Positions 6,445 through 7,254 of a stretch of DNA of 7,254 nt are shown here, piece by piece. Source of the DNA: Candidatus Aminicenantota bacterium (GTDB lineage Bacteria; Acidobacteriota; Aminicenantia; Aminicenantales; JAFGAV01); contig VGJG01000078.1 of NCBI GenBank assembly GCA_016867615.1, positions 1 to 7,254 of the forward strand. Direction: 5' to 3'. A program made the position numbers and the translations under genes. Each line of letters opens with the position of its first letter. Position 1 is the stretch's first letter. The notes beneath the pieces were generated by a model that saw only the letters and a list, made by a program, of their open reading frames with translations, ran no database searches and had not been told where the DNA came from.

Positions 6445-7254
6445 GCCGCCCGGCGCTTCTCCTCGCCTGCCTCTTCCTCATGTGGACCGCGTCCGTCGAC
6501 GCGGCAGAGGACGGCCCGGGCCGCTTTCTCCCCCCCGAAGGCGCTCTTCCCGGATTGAAGTCCGAAGGCGCCGCCCGAACGTTTCGCGGCGAACAGCTGT
6601 ATGATCACCTGAACGGGGGCGCGGAAATCTTCATGGAGTACGGTTTCAAGGCCGCGGTCGCGCAGGACCTGGTCGACGAACGCGGCCGCGGGTTCGTCCT
6701 GGAGATCTTCGAGATGGAAGACGACGCCGCGGCCTACGGGCTGTTCACCTATTATCGGACGTCCGGCGGGGACGTCCCGGCCCTGGGGGACGCGGCGCAC
6801 CTGGCGGATTACTATCTCGGCCTCTGGAGCGGACGTCATGTGGCGATCGTCACCGCCCAGAGCGGCGGCGGGGAAGACGAGGCCTCCATCCTGCGGCTCG
6901 TCGGCCGGGCCGTTGCGGACAGGATTCCCGGCGGAGGAACCCTTCCCCGCCTTCCTTCGCTTCTTCCCGGCGGAGACAGGGAGCCGGGAAGCGAGAAATA
7001 TTTCGAGGGCGGGCTGGGATTTCTGAACAGCGTCGAATTTTTCGTCGGCGATGTGTTCGGCGCGCGCCGCGGGGCCAAAGCCGCCTTTCCGGGCGGGTAC
7101 GATGTTTTTCTCCTTGAATATGAAAGACCGCAGGAAAGCCTGCGGGCTTTTTCCAGGGCCGAGGGCGCTTTGAAGGAACAGGAAGGTTTTCAGGACCTGT
7201 CGGACTCGTCCGGCCAGCGGTTTCAAGTCGCAAGAGAGGACGGAAAAATTGCCG
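6441..7254 (+). CDS. Exported DUF6599-like protein (3' end outside window)
   Basis: The frame opens with ATG at 6441, overlapping the DUF362 stop as ATGA, and stays open for 271 codons to the window edge. Residues 1-21 are a Sec signal peptide (ALLLACLFLMWTASVDA), cleaved probably after VDA. The mature part begins with FLPPEGALPGLK and carries the motif LYDHLNGGAEIFMEYGF (53-69), followed by VLEIFEMEDDAAAYGLFTYYR (86-106), which I recognise as the signature of DUF6599-type proteins. A second segment (about 185-260) includes FLNSVEFFVG and DVFLLEYERPQESL. Function is unknown. The coupling to DUF362 suggests the two act together outside the cytoplasm. There is no good Shine-Dalgarno beyond GAGGAA at 6421-6426, which is consistent with re-initiation from the upstream gene. 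Family assignment is from memory of the motif; length and C-terminus cannot be judged. Confidence 0.8.
   Translation, partial: MSRPALLLACLFLMWTASVDAAEDGPGRFLPPEGALPGLKSEGAARTFRGEQLYDHLNGGAEIFMEYGFKAAVAQDLVDERGRGFVLEIFEMEDDAAAYGLFTYYRTSGGDVPALGDAAHLADYYLGLWSGRHVAIVTAQSGGGEDEASILRLVGRAVADRIPGGGTLPRLPSLLPGGDREPGSEKYFEGGLGFLNSVEFFVGDVFGARRGAKAAFPGGYDVFLLEYERPQESLRAFSRAEGALKEQEGFQDLSDSSGQRFQVAREDGKIA

Noticed and set aside
1..7254. CRISPR array, tRNA, insertion sequence, attachment site or defence system
   Set aside because: No regularly spaced repeats, no cloverleaf-like segment, no transposase or integrase motifs and no nuclease, toxin or defence domains were seen on either strand.

Overview
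The window is GC-rich bacterial chromosomal DNA. It holds six protein-coding genes, all on the + strand and closely packed, with no tRNA, rRNA, CRISPR array or recognisable mobile element. The gene mix is an AbgB-like M20 peptidase, a divergent gamma-glutamyltransferase-family protein, a retropepsin-like protein, a Tat-exported DUF362 protein and a DUF6599-like protein. Together with the GC-rich codon use, this suggests an Acidobacteriota/Aminicenantes-type or similar environmental heterotroph. That placement is a guess from family memory, not a phylogenetic result.

Layout. 1-658: a HAD phosphatase of phosphoglycolate phosphatase type, missing only its first few codons. 659-757: a short gap with a weak hairpin and a possible 36-codon ORF that touches both neighbours. 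758-2323: a signal-peptide-bearing M20D peptidase. 2320-4215: a GGT-family Ntn hydrolase whose ATG overlaps the previous stop in an ATGA. 4216-4332: a non-coding gap ending in a strong Shine-Dalgarno. 4333-5355: an exported protein with two retropepsin-like halves whose DTG triads have become DPG and DLR. 5356-5493: a non-coding gap with a small perfect dyad. 5494-6444: a DUF362 protein with a twin-arginine signal. 6441-7254: a DUF6599-like exported protein, again joined by ATGA, running off the window.

How they may work together. The HAD enzyme is cytoplasmic housekeeping. The next five genes all start with an export signal, so this is a run of genes acting outside the cytoplasm. The M20 and GGT-like pair are translationally coupled and both belong to families that cleave amides, including glutamyl amides, so a shared extracytoplasmic peptide or amide degradation role is plausible. 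DUF362 and DUF6599 form a second coupled pair of unknown function, with the degenerate retropepsin-like gene between the two pairs. Whether all five are one transcript cannot be decided here, because the gaps of 117 and 138 bases could hold promoters I cannot recognise with confidence.
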